Positions 52,728 through 60,706 of a DNA stretch of 60,706 bases are shown here, piece by piece. Under the pieces are notes generated by a model that searched no databases, was not told the origin of the DNA, and worked only from the letters and a program-made list of their open reading frames with translations. Within the stretch, counting starts at the first letter, position 1. Each line of letters opens with the position of its first letter. Made by a program: the position numbers and the translations under genes. The DNA lies in the NCBI RefSeq assembly GCF_003438495.1, contig NZ_QSSH01000009.1:15572-76277 (forward strand). Reading direction: 5' to 3'. Source of the stretch: Collinsella sp. TF05-9AC. GTDB lineage: Bacteria; Actinomycetota; Coriobacteriia; Coriobacteriales; Coriobacteriaceae.

Positions 52728-52949
52728 ATGTCCCGTGACTCCCTTTATCCGCGAACTCGTTTGTATGGATATGCTAGACGCTCGTATGCGTCCGTGCGGC
52801 TGAAACACTCGATTATTTCGAGGGCATTACCGCCATCGTTTGCCGAAACCGCGGCGCACCGCGGCGTTTTGCGTCCGCGCTGCACGGTATAATAAATCCG
52901 TTCAACAGATCTGCCTGCCGAAGCGGGCATACACAGAGGACTCATCGCT

Positions 52950-53015
52950 ATGAACCGTGAGAGGTATCGCGGCGACCTGCCCCTATCGGGGGTGGGCGCC
53001 TATGTCATCGCTTAA
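52950..53015 (+). CDS. Possible 21-codon leader ORF overlapping the recJ start
   Basis: ATG 52950, behind AGAGGA, reads MNRERYRGDLPLSGVGAYVIA and stops at TAA 53013-53015, 13 nt inside the recJ-like gene. It may be a coupled leader peptide. It is short enough to be chance. Confidence 0.3.
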   Translation: MNRERYRGDLPLSGVGAYVIA

Positions 53016-56000
53016 GACGACGCATCGCTGGGCGGTCGCTCAGCAAAACCCCGGGCTCGAAAAGGAGCTTTCGGCTGGTCTGGGCATTCCCGGACTGGTA
53101 GCGCGCATTATGGTCGCGCACGGCATCGGCTCCATCAAAGAGGGCCAATTGTTTTTGACGCCTTCGCTCGATCGCGACTGGGCTGACCCACTCATTATCC
53201 CGGGCATGTCGGTCGTTGCCGACCGCGTCGAGCGTGCTATTCGCAACCACGAGCACATCGCGGTCTTTGGCGATTTTGACGTTGACGGTATTACGTCGAC
53301 CTGCCTGTTAACCGAGGCACTGCGCACGTTTGGCGCCGATGTCACGCCGTTTATTCCGCATCGCTTTGACGAGGGCTACGGTCTCTCGCGCGCGGCGCTC
53401 GACCGCGTTAACGAGCTCGCTCGCCCCCAGTTGATCGTGACCGTCGATAACGGCATTGCCGCCAAGGAAGAGGTTTCCTATTTGGAGAGCCTGGGAATCG
53501 ATCTGGTGGTCACGGACCATCACGAGCCCTCCGACCAGGTGCCGCAGGGTGTGCCCCTGACCGACCCCAAGCTCGAGGATGAGGGGCCCTCGCGTGAACT
53601 TGCCGGTGCTGGTGTGGCGCTCAAGCTGGTGCAAGTCCTGGGTGAGCGCCTGGGCAAGCCGTCGTATTGGCGTTCGCTAATCGAGGTCGCGGCGCTGGGC
53701 ACCGTGTCCGACATGATGCCGCTCACGCCCGAGAACCGTGCGCTGGTTGCCGAGGGCATCCAGCAGATGCGCGTAACCGCTCGCCCCGGCTATATCGCGC
53801 TTGCCGCGCTCGCCAAGGCGGACCTTTCGAGCATTACGGCGGATGGCCTATCGTTCTCGCTCATTCCCCGCTTAAACGCTGCCGGTCGCATGGCCGATCC
53901 CAAGCTGGCGCTCGACCTGCTGCTTGCCCGCGATCCCATCGAAGCAAGTGCGCTGGCGGCTGAGCTCGAGGAAATCAACCGCCAGCGCCGTGAGATCGAG
54001 GCGGAGCTCACGCGCGATGCCATGGCAAAGGTCGAGAAGACCTATGACGGCGGACGCGCGATCGTTGTGGGCGGCGAAGGCTGGCACGAGGGCGTCAAGG
54101 GCATCGTGGCAAGCCGTCTGACCAACCGCTATCACGTGCCGGCGCTGCTGTTCTCGATCGAGGACGGTATCGCGCGCGGTTCTGGTCGCTCGGTGGGCAA
54201 AGTTAACCTGTTTGACGCCGTCGAGCGCTGTTCCGACCTGCTGATTCGTCGCGGCGGACATGCCGGTGCGGTGGGTGTGACCATCGAGGCATCCAAGCTC
54301 GACGAGTTCCGCCGCCGCCTTTCCGCCGTGCTGTCCGAGCTTCCCGCCGAGGACTTTGAAGACACCGACGAGGTCGCCGCCACCGTCGACCTTTCCGAGC
54401 TGAATATCGAGACCATCGAGCAGATCTCCCGTCTTGAGCCGTTTGGCCAGGGCAACAAGGTGCCGCTGCTGGCTGCCGAGGGCGTGACGATGTGCGACCG
54501 CGCCGTGGTGGGCAAAACCGGCGAGCACATGCGCTTTGTGGCGACCGATGGCGCCGCGAGTGTGCCGGCCATTATGTTCCGCGTGCCGCAAATCGATAAG
54601 CTCATCAACTGCGATAGCGCTGTCGACTTGGTGTTCGAGGCCGTTGCCGAGCATTGGCAGGGGCGTGTGAAGCCCAAGCTCATGATCAAGGATGTTCTGG
54701 TCCGCGATACCACGCTGCCCAGCGTCGACGATCCGGCATGTGAACTTCGCCGCGGCGTGCAACCGGCGGATTCTGGCCTGCGCCTGGAGTCGCGTAAACG
54801 CGAGACGCTCGCCCAGCTTTCCTATACCGAGCTCACGCGCTCGCTTATCCATAGCTTTATCGGCTCGAACCAGCCGCACCGCGCGCAGGTCGAGGCGCTC
54901 GATGCCCTGGCCGATCACCAAAGTGTTCTGGCCGTTATGGGGACGGGGCGCGGCAAGTCGCTCATCTTCCATGTGCATGCCGCGCGCGAGGCGGTCCTTC
55001 GCGGGCGTGCGAGCATCTTTGTCTATCCGCTGCGCGCGCTCGTTGCCGACCAGGCCTATCACCTCTCGTCGACGATGGCAGCGCTTGGCATTGGCGTTGG
55101 CGTGCTGACCGGCGAGACCGTGGAGGCCGCACGCGATGACGTGTTCGCCGGTCTAGCTTCGGGCCGTACCGGTATCGTGCTCACGACGCCCGAGTTCCTG
55201 TCTATCCACCGTGACCGTTTCGCGCGTTCGGGCCGCATCGGCTTTGTCGTTATCGATGAGGCGCACCACGCCGGCCTTGCCAAGGGCGGCGACCGTAGCG
55301 CCTATCTTGACATGCCCGATATCCTCAAAGCCCTGGGCGACCCGGTCGTTATGGCTGCGACGGCCACCGCGACGGCTCCGGTCGTAGCCGAGCTTGCCCG
55401 CATGTTGCCGATCACTCGCACGGTGGTCGACGAGACGGTGCGCGAGAACCTGCTGCTCGAGGACGACCGCGACCTTGCGAGCCGCGAGAACCGTTTGGTG
55501 TCGATCGTGGCGACGGGGGAGAAGACCGTCATTTACGTCAATTCGCGCGACCAGTCCGTGGCGCTCGCCAAGACGTTGCGCAAGCGTGTGCCCGATTGCG
55601 CAACCCATATCGCGTTCTATAACGCGGGGCTTGCGCGTTCCGATCGCCGTCGCGTGGAGGAAGCATTCCGAGACGGAAGCCTCAGCTGCATCGTTTCGAC
55701 CTCCGCCTTTGGCGAGGGCGTCAACCTGCCCGATATCCGCCATGTCGTGCTCTACCACATGCCGTTTGGCGCCATTGAGTTCAACCAGATGAGCGGGCGT
55801 GCCGGTCGTGACGGACAGCCCGCCGTGATCCATCTGCTCTATTCGTCGCGCGACGCCCGCATTAACGAGCGCCTGCTCGACTGCTATGCGCCCGAGCGCG
55901 ACGAACTCGTCACGCTCTATCGCGCGCTGCAGACCATGTGGCGCTCCAACCGCGGCAAAACCGGGGATGATTCATTCTGCGCGAGCGATATCGACATCGC

Positions 56001-56289
56001 GCAGATGTGCCTTGCCATCGATGCTCGCACGCCGGTCGACGAGCGTTCGGTGGAAAGCGGCCTGGGAATCTTCGAAGAGCTTGGTTTCTGTCGCGTTTCG
56101 GGGTTTGACGACTCCCGTCGCATCGCGATGGCCGAAAACCCCGGTCGCGTGCAATTGAGCAGGTCAATTCGCTATTTGGAGGGCTTGCGCTCGCGCATGG
56201 AGTTTTCGGCTTTCCGGAGCTGGGCGCTCGATTCGTGCGCTTCTGATATGCTAGCCAAAGTTAACCGCCCGATCGTACCGCGGGCCTAG
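53002..56289 (+). CDS. recJ: RecJ exonuclease fused to a RecQ-like DEAH helicase
   Basis: Fusion protein of 1095 residues. Residues 1-600 are RecJ: AVFGDFDVDGITST (about 88), VTVDNGI, VVTDHHEPSD (DHH), AALGTVSDMMPL, then the DHHA1 part GSGRSVGKVNLFDAVERC and GGHAGAVGVTI and the OB region. Residues about 610-1095 are a RecQ-like SF2 helicase: Walker A GTGRGKSLI (about 646), DEAH in VIDEAHHAGLAKGG (about 750), MAATATAT, VIYVNSRDQS and QMSGRAGRDGQ. RecJ digests single strands 5' to 3' and works with RecQ in end resection and gap repair, so the fusion joins the pair. Start ATG 53002 follows GGGGGTGGG. Rel follows 15 bp after the stop. Confidence 0.9.
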   Translation: MSSLKTTHRWAVAQQNPGLEKELSAGLGIPGLVARIMVAHGIGSIKEGQLFLTPSLDRDWADPLIIPGMSVVADRVERAIRNHEHIAVFGDFDVDGITSTCLLTEALRTFGADVTPFIPHRFDEGYGLSRAALDRVNELARPQLIVTVDNGIAAKEEVSYLESLGIDLVVTDHHEPSDQVPQGVPLTDPKLEDEGPSRELAGAGVALKLVQVLGERLGKPSYWRSLIEVAALGTVSDMMPLTPENRALVAEGIQQMRVTARPGYIALAALAKADLSSITADGLSFSLIPRLNAAGRMADPKLALDLLLARDPIEASALAAELEEINRQRREIEAELTRDAMAKVEKTYDGGRAIVVGGEGWHEGVKGIVASRLTNRYHVPALLFSIEDGIARGSGRSVGKVNLFDAVERCSDLLIRRGGHAGAVGVTIEASKLDEFRRRLSAVLSELPAEDFEDTDEVAATVDLSELNIETIEQISRLEPFGQGNKVPLLAAEGVTMCDRAVVGKTGEHMRFVATDGAASVPAIMFRVPQIDKLINCDSAVDLVFEAVAEHWQGRVKPKLMIKDVLVRDTTLPSVDDPACELRRGVQPADSGLRLESRKRETLAQLSYTELTRSLIHSFIGSNQPHRAQVEALDALADHQSVLAVMGTGRGKSLIFHVHAAREAVLRGRASIFVYPLRALVADQAYHLSSTMAALGIGVGVLTGETVEAARDDVFAGLASGRTGIVLTTPEFLSIHRDRFARSGRIGFVVIDEAHHAGLAKGGDRSAYLDMPDILKALGDPVVMAATATATAPVVAELARMLPITRTVVDETVRENLLLEDDRDLASRENRLVSIVATGEKTVIYVNSRDQSVALAKTLRKRVPDCATHIAFYNAGLARSDRRRVEEAFRDGSLSCIVSTSAFGEGVNLPDIRHVVLYHMPFGAIEFNQMSGRAGRDGQPAVIHLLYSSRDARINERLLDCYAPERDELVTLYRALQTMWRSNRGKTGDDSFCASDIDIAQMCLAIDARTPVDERSVESGLGIFEELGFCRVSGFDDSRRIAMAENPGRVQLSRSIRYLEGLRSRMEFSAFRSWALDSCASDMLAKVNRPIVPRA

Positions 56290-56304
56290 GGGAAGGGGAC
56301 CTCG

Positions 56305-58665
56305 ATGGATGCCGCAGCCCGTACCGCCCATGATTCCACCCTCCAGCCGTTTTCGGAGATGGAGCACTATAAGCATGCCGATGAGCTGCCGCCCGAGATT
56401 ATGGCGGACAGCTACGACAAGCTGGAGCGCCTGTGCCTCAAATATATGAATGAGGACGACTTTTCTAAGGTTGAGCAGGCCTACTGCTTTGCCGCCGAGA
56501 AGCACTGCAACCAAAAGCGCCGCTCGGGCGAGATGTACATCAACCATCCCGTCGAGGTAGCCATCATTCTGGCCGACCTCAAGATGGACTGCGACGTGGT
56601 GTGCGCCGCGCTGCTGCACGATACCGTCGAGGATACCGAGACCTCGCTTGCTGATGTCTCCGGCCTTTTTGGCGATACAGTGGCCGAGCTTGTCGACGGC
56701 GTGACCAAGCTCACCAATATCGAAGTCGACAGTATGGACGAGAAGCAGGCGCTCACGCTGCGCAAGATGTTCCTCGCCATGTCCAAGGACATCCGCGTCA
56801 TTATCGTTAAGCTTGCCGATCGTCTGCACAACATGCGCACCCTTGCCGCCCTGCGTGAGGACCGTCGCCTGTTTAAGGCTCGCGAGACTATGGACGTGTA
56901 CGCGCCCCTGGCCGACCGCCTGGGCATGAGCTCCATTAAATGGGAGCTCGAGGACCTGTCCTTCTTCTACCTGGAGCCCGATGCCTACCAGCGCATCGCA
57001 CGCATGGTGGCGGAGTCGCGCGAGGTCCGTGAGCGCTATCTGGCCGAGACCATCAAGACGCTCACCGACGAGCTCAACCGCATTGGCCTGGAAGACTTCC
57101 AGATCAACGGCCGTTCCAAGCACTATTGGTCCATCTACCAAAAGATGAAGCGCAAGGGCAAGGAATTCTCCGAGATCTACGACCTGGTGGCACTGCGCGT
57201 CATCACGCATTCGGTGCGCGATTGCTACTCCACGCTCGGCGCGGTGCACACGCTGTGGCACCCCATGCCCGGTCGCTTTAAAGACTATATCGCCATGCCC
57301 AAGGTCAATAACTACCAGTCGCTCCACACGACGGTCATCGGCCCCACGGCTCGCCCGCTCGAGATTCAGATTCGAACCTACGAGATGCATGAGCAGGCCG
57401 AGTACGGCATTGCCGCCCACTGGCTATATAAGAAGTCGGGCGGATCGTCTGCCTCCAAGACCAACGACGCGCAGCGTCTGGACGATCAGATTAACTGGCT
57501 CAAGCATTCACTCGATTGGGCTGCGTCTGATGAGATTACCGACGCCAAGGAATACCTGCACTCGCTGAAGGTTGACCTGTTTGACCAGGAGATTTTTGTC
57601 TTTACGCCCAAGGGCGAGGTCATGGCGCTTCGTGCCGGCTCCACGCCGCTCGACTTTGCCTACGCCGTTCACACCGAGGTGGGAAACCATTGCGTCGGCG
57701 CCAAAATCAACGGTGCGGTGGCTCCGCTCACGCACGAGATTAAGACGGGTGACCGTGTCGAGATTCTGACTAACAAGAGTTCCAAGCCGTCGCGTGATTG
57801 GCTCAAGATCGTTAAGACACCTTCCGCCAAGTCAAAGATCCGCCGCTATTTTGCCGCCGCGACCAAAGACGATGACGCTGCTGCTGGTCGCGATATGCTG
57901 GCCAAGGACCTGCGTAAGCGTGGCTATGGCATTTCTACGCCGCGTTCGACGCGTGCGCTCAACGCCGTGGCGGAGCAGTTTAACTTCAAGCAGCTCGAGG
58001 ACCTGTTTGCCGCCGTCGGCGCCGGCAAGGTTGCCCCGCGCGCTGTGGGCAATAAGGTCGAGCAAATCTTGGACCCCAAGCCCGTGGAACAGCTCACCAA
58101 GGCCGAGGCTATCGCCGAGGTCGTGAAGCAGCCTGCTCGCGGCTCCAATCGCAAGCCGCAAAAGCGCGGCAAGAGCGCCAGTAACGGCATTATCGTCAAG
58201 GGCGAGAGCAACAGCGGCCTGCTGGTCCGTCTGGCTCATTGCTGCAACCCCGTGACGGGCGACGACATCGTCGGCTTCATCACGCGCGGTCGTGGCGTTT
58301 CGGTGCATCGCGCCAACTGTCCCAACGTCAAGGGTCTTATGGAGCATCCCGAGCGCATGATCGAAGTGGAGTGGGACGGCGCTGCCGACACCCTCTTCCA
58401 GGTCGAGATCGTGGTCGAGTGCCTGGACCGCATGGGCCTTCTCAAGGATGTCACCATTGCCATTGGCGATGCGGGCGGCAATATCCTTTCTGCCGCCACG
58501 TCGACCAACCGCGAGGGTATTGCAACCCTGCGCTTTATGGTCGAGATCTCGGACGCGAGTGGTCTGGATCCGCTGCTGGCCTCCATCAGCAGCGTTGACT
58601 CGGTCTACGACGCGCGCCGCCTGATGCCCGGTGAGGGTGGAGCCCAGCTTAAGCGCCGCGTTTAG
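56305..58665 (+). CDS. relA: Bifunctional (p)ppGpp synthetase/hydrolase Rel
   Basis: Long RSH protein of 786 residues that makes and degrades (p)ppGpp in the stringent response. The hydrolase domain is intact: HPVEVAIILADL, ALLHDTVEDTE and VKLADRLHNMRTL. The synthetase has SKHYWSIYQKMKRKG, EIYDLVALRVI and MPKVNNYQSLHTTV. The TGS domain is at about 395-460 (IFVFTPKGEVMALRAGSTPLDFAYAVHTEVG), then a helical and CC/ZFD-like region (LAHCCNPVTGDDIVGFITRGRGVSVHRANCPN) and a C-terminal ACT domain (VEIVVECLDRMGLLKDVTIAI). The start ATG 56305 follows AAGGGGA. It lies directly after recJ, the usual recJ-rel neighbourhood in Gram-positives. Confidence 0.95.
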   Translation: MDAAARTAHDSTLQPFSEMEHYKHADELPPEIMADSYDKLERLCLKYMNEDDFSKVEQAYCFAAEKHCNQKRRSGEMYINHPVEVAIILADLKMDCDVVCAALLHDTVEDTETSLADVSGLFGDTVAELVDGVTKLTNIEVDSMDEKQALTLRKMFLAMSKDIRVIIVKLADRLHNMRTLAALREDRRLFKARETMDVYAPLADRLGMSSIKWELEDLSFFYLEPDAYQRIARMVAESREVRERYLAETIKTLTDELNRIGLEDFQINGRSKHYWSIYQKMKRKGKEFSEIYDLVALRVITHSVRDCYSTLGAVHTLWHPMPGRFKDYIAMPKVNNYQSLHTTVIGPTARPLEIQIRTYEMHEQAEYGIAAHWLYKKSGGSSASKTNDAQRLDDQINWLKHSLDWAASDEITDAKEYLHSLKVDLFDQEIFVFTPKGEVMALRAGSTPLDFAYAVHTEVGNHCVGAKINGAVAPLTHEIKTGDRVEILTNKSSKPSRDWLKIVKTPSAKSKIRRYFAAATKDDDAAAGRDMLAKDLRKRGYGISTPRSTRALNAVAEQFNFKQLEDLFAAVGAGKVAPRAVGNKVEQILDPKPVEQLTKAEAIAEVVKQPARGSNRKPQKRGKSASNGIIVKGESNSGLLVRLAHCCNPVTGDDIVGFITRGRGVSVHRANCPNVKGLMEHPERMIEVEWDGAADTLFQVEIVVECLDRMGLLKDVTIAIGDAGGNILSAATSTNREGIATLRFMVEISDASGLDPLLASISSVDSVYDARRLMPGEGGAQLKRRV

Positions 58666-58749
58666 TCGCGACGAACGTGTCACATTATCGATATTCGCTA
58701 CACTCGAGGCATCGTTTGATGCCTCGAGTTCTATAGAGAGGAGAGGGAC

Positions 58750-59433
58750 ATGAGTGCTGTGTCCTTGGATTTAACTCCCAAGGGATCGGTCGAGATCGAG
58801 ATGCTCGTAAACGGTCCCATTCAGACCAATAGCTATGCTGTTATTTCGGACAATGAGTGCGTGATTATCGATCCCGCATGGGAAGGCGAACGCCTGGTGG
58901 AGCATATTCGAGCCGAGCATCCCGGCGTACGCGTGTTTGGCGCCGTATGCACTCATGGCCATGCCGATCATGTTGGTGGTGTTGCAGGCATGCGAACCAC
59001 CGTTGGCGAGGGCTGCCAGTATGAGCTGTGTGCTAAGGATGTGGCGGTGCCGCATGCGAACATCGAGGAACAGCGAGCTATGTGGGGCATTGAGACGCCT
59101 GACCCCGGGGAGCCGACGCACCTGCTCGCCGAGGGAGATGCTATCAAGGTGGGCGATATCTACCTGCAGGTGATCGAGACGCCAGGGCATACGCCGGGCG
59201 GGATCGTCTTGTTTGCTGCCACCGAGCAGGGGAACATTGCCTTTGTGGGCGACACCCTGTTTCCGGGTGGGCACGGCCGCACCGATCTTTCTGGAGGAGA
59301 CGAGGCGGCGATTCTGCGCTCGCTCTCCAAGCTCGCCCGGCTTCTCCCGCCCGATACCGTTTGCCTAACCGGTCATGGCGATTCGACCACCATGGCACGC
59401 GAGCTCATGCAGAACCCTTTCATGCAGATTTAG
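58750..59433 (+). CDS. MBL-fold hydrolase, glyoxalase II-like
   Basis: Metallo-beta-lactamase-fold hydrolase of 227 residues. The metal motif CTHGHADHVGG is at about residues 72-82, the next ligands are in ETPGHTPGG and FVGDTLFPGGHGRTDL, and the last His is in LTGHGDST. The size fits glyoxalase II-like or YcbL-type thioesterases. It follows rel by 84 bp, behind GAGAGGAGAG. In Gram-positives an MBL hydrolase often sits behind rel. The substrate is uncertain. Confidence 0.83.
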   Translation: MSAVSLDLTPKGSVEIEMLVNGPIQTNSYAVISDNECVIIDPAWEGERLVEHIRAEHPGVRVFGAVCTHGHADHVGGVAGMRTTVGEGCQYELCAKDVAVPHANIEEQRAMWGIETPDPGEPTHLLAEGDAIKVGDIYLQVIETPGHTPGGIVLFAATEQGNIAFVGDTLFPGGHGRTDLSGGDEAAILRSLSKLARLLPPDTVCLTGHGDSTTMARELMQNPFMQI

Positions 59434-59463
59434 CTTAATAGTCGGCTTTTGAAGCACGAGAAG

Positions 59464-59538
59464 CGTCCAAACGTCAAGCTATTTTTCCCCAACGGGTCGA
59501 TTTCGTAGGGCAAACGGTCAAAAAAGTCTGTTTGGACG
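59464..59538. repeat. Dyad with AGACTTTTTTG word upstream of fba
   Basis: CGTCCAAAC (59464-59472) pairs with GTTTGGACG (59530-59538) around 57 nt. The right arm is preceded by CAAAAAAGTCT, shared with the repeat at 2788-2910. It may be a related intergenic element. Confidence 0.5.
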
Positions 59539-59627
59539 ATATTCGTGAACAAACGAACGTTTATGCTCGGGTGCGCCGTGGTAAAATCTCAGGCGTTATC
59601 GGAGCAACCTTACAGGAGGTTTCTTTT

Positions 59628-60494
59628 ATGCTCGTCAACGCAGCAGACATGCTCAAGAAGGCCGAGGCCGGCAAGTACGGTCTTGGTGCCTTCAACACCA
59701 ACAACCTCGAGTGGACCCTGGCTATTCTCCAGGCCGCCGAGGAGGCCAAGTCTCCGCTGATCCTTCAGTGCACCGCTGGTGCCGCTAAGTGGATGGGCGG
59801 TTTCAAGGTCTGCGCCGACATGGTCAAGGCTGCCGTCGAGGCCACGGGCGTTACCGTTCCCGTCGCCCTTCACCTCGATCACGGTTCTTACGAGGACTGC
59901 TTCAAGTGCATCGAGGCCGGCTTCACGTCCATCATGTATGACGGCTCTCACGAGGAGACCTTCCAGCTTAACCTCGACCGCACCAAGGAGCTCGTTGAGC
60001 TTGCCCACTCCAAGGGCATGTCCATCGAGGCCGAGGTCGGCGGCATCGGCGGCACCGAGGACGGCGTGACCTCCAGCGGCGAGCTCGCTGATCCTGCTGA
60101 GTGCAAGCAGATCGCTGACCTGGGTGTCGACTTCCTCGCCTGCGGCATCGGCAACATCCACGGCGTGTACCCCGCCGACTGGGCTGGTCTTTCCTTCGAG
60201 CGTCTGGGCGAGATTAAGGCCCAGACCGGTGACCTGCCCCTCGTTCTGCACGGTGGCACCGGCATCCCCGAGGATCAGATCAAGAAGGCCATCTCCCTGG
60301 GCATCTCCAAGATCAACGTCAACACCGACCTGCAGCTCGTCTTCGCCAAGGGCGTCCGCGAGTACATCGAGGCTGGCAAGGATCAGCAGGGCAAGGGCTT
60401 TGACCCCCGCAAGCTCCTCAAGCCTGGTCGCGACAACATCGTTGCCCGCACCAAGGAGCTCATGGAGGAGTTTGGCTCCGTCAACAAGGCGTAA
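59628..60494 (+). CDS. fba: Class II fructose-1,6-bisphosphate aldolase
   Basis: Glycolytic zinc aldolase of 288 residues. It has GAFNTNNLEWTLAILQAAEEAKSPLI, the catalytic Asp and zinc His in VALHLDHGSYEDC, SIMYDGSHEE, IEAEVGGIGGTEDG, FLACGIGNIHGVYP and VLHGGTGIPEDQIKKAI with SKINVNTDLQ at the phosphate loop. The start ATG 59628 follows AGGAGGTTT. Codon use is strongly biased to C-ending codons, as expected for a highly expressed gene. A TAAAAT-like -10 stands near 59580. A long hairpin follows its stop. Confidence 0.93.
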   Translation: MLVNAADMLKKAEAGKYGLGAFNTNNLEWTLAILQAAEEAKSPLILQCTAGAAKWMGGFKVCADMVKAAVEATGVTVPVALHLDHGSYEDCFKCIEAGFTSIMYDGSHEETFQLNLDRTKELVELAHSKGMSIEAEVGGIGGTEDGVTSSGELADPAECKQIADLGVDFLACGIGNIHGVYPADWAGLSFERLGEIKAQTGDLPLVLHGGTGIPEDQIKKAISLGISKINVNTDLQLVFAKGVREYIEAGKDQQGKGFDPRKLLKPGRDNIVARTKELMEEFGSVNKA

Positions 60495-60515
60495 GTAGCG
60501 GTTTAACTTCCCGCC

Positions 60516-60609
60516 GGAGGCCCCGTTTCCCCTAGGCTGTTTCCCTCGCGCTCACCTGGCTTTGCCAGAAGTCGCGCGACGGAATCAGCTCCGGGGAAAC
60601 GGGGCCTCC
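60516..60609. terminator. Very long hairpin after fba, possible terminator or structured RNA
   Basis: Outer arms 60516-60532 and 60593-60609 are perfect 17-bp complements. Inner strands (about 60537-60551 with 60575-60589) pair at most positions, and CTGGC-TTT-GCCAG forms the tip. This gives a rod-like foldback of about 94 nt followed by TTTG. Confidence 0.65.
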
Positions 60610-60706
60610 TTTGTTAACTCGCTGCAGGGTTACTGGGCTGAATTTATTTATTGACGGTTGATTTCCGATCTCAGCCGAACACATTAGGCGGACAGGCCGT
60701 TCCCGC

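Noticed and set aside
1..60706. CRISPR arrays, tRNA or rRNA genes
   Set aside because: No regularly spaced direct repeats, no cas genes and no cloverleaf or rRNA sequence was recognised, although short RNA genes could be missed by eye.

Overview
The window is a GC-rich chromosomal segment whose gene families and gene order fit a Coriobacteriia gut actinobacterium, most probably Collinsella. This assignment is inferred from the DUF3516 helicase, the Tat-type lipoprotein binding proteins, the LAxTG sorting motif and the codon use; no rRNA gene is present to confirm it. About 54 kb is ordinary host chromosome. One block of about 6.7 kb (33369-40046) is clearly AT-richer, Firmicute-like DNA.

Layout. 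1-9578: a DUF3516 helicase running off the left edge, trmB, a Trm9-like methyltransferase, an HTH/DUF4097 membrane pair, a bacterial Elp3 and a spermidine-synthase-like protein. 9605-15223 (minus strand): a three-gene operon of a TerB-domain protein, a DUF2791/BrxD-like ATPase and an Lhr/BrxHI-like helicase, the composition described for the Shango anti-phage system. 15312-19353 (minus): a DUF554 membrane protein and a five-gene cell-surface cluster with a WxL-like protein and a small LAQTG-anchored protein. 19700-23325: FAD lactate/2-hydroxyacid dehydrogenase plus EtfB and a ferredoxin-EtfA fusion, the make-up of an electron-confurcating lactate dehydrogenase. 23322-28796: an HD hydrolase, AzlCD, a KdgT-like permease with an in-frame stop near its start, a GGDEF protein and an EamA exporter. 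28896-32642: purL.

32827-41067: a CPA2/Kef-type cation:proton antiporter gene split by the foreign element. The element carries a BceRS-BceAB-type peptide-antibiotic sensing and resistance module, a DUF6061-type small ORF and a sigma-like protein, but no recognisable recombinase. A 7-bp direct repeat flanks it, and removing the element with one repeat copy restores a 521-codon reading frame exactly.

41189-60706: an SDR oxidoreductase, homoserine dehydrogenase, a branched-chain amino-acid ABC importer with two binding proteins (livJ1 livJ2 livH livM livG livF) and GlnR-like boxes, cutC, a GalT/HIT-like protein, a bile-acid:sodium-symporter family protein, a RecJ exonuclease fused to a RecQ-like helicase, the bifunctional (p)ppGpp enzyme Rel, an MBL hydrolase and class II fructose-bisphosphate aldolase.

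Several intergenic regions hold strong dyads (2788-2910, 12131-12167, 50093-50161, 59464-59538, 60516-60609) that look like dispersed repeat families. Protein family calls rest on motifs read by eye; no database search was possible. No tRNA, rRNA or CRISPR array was recognised.
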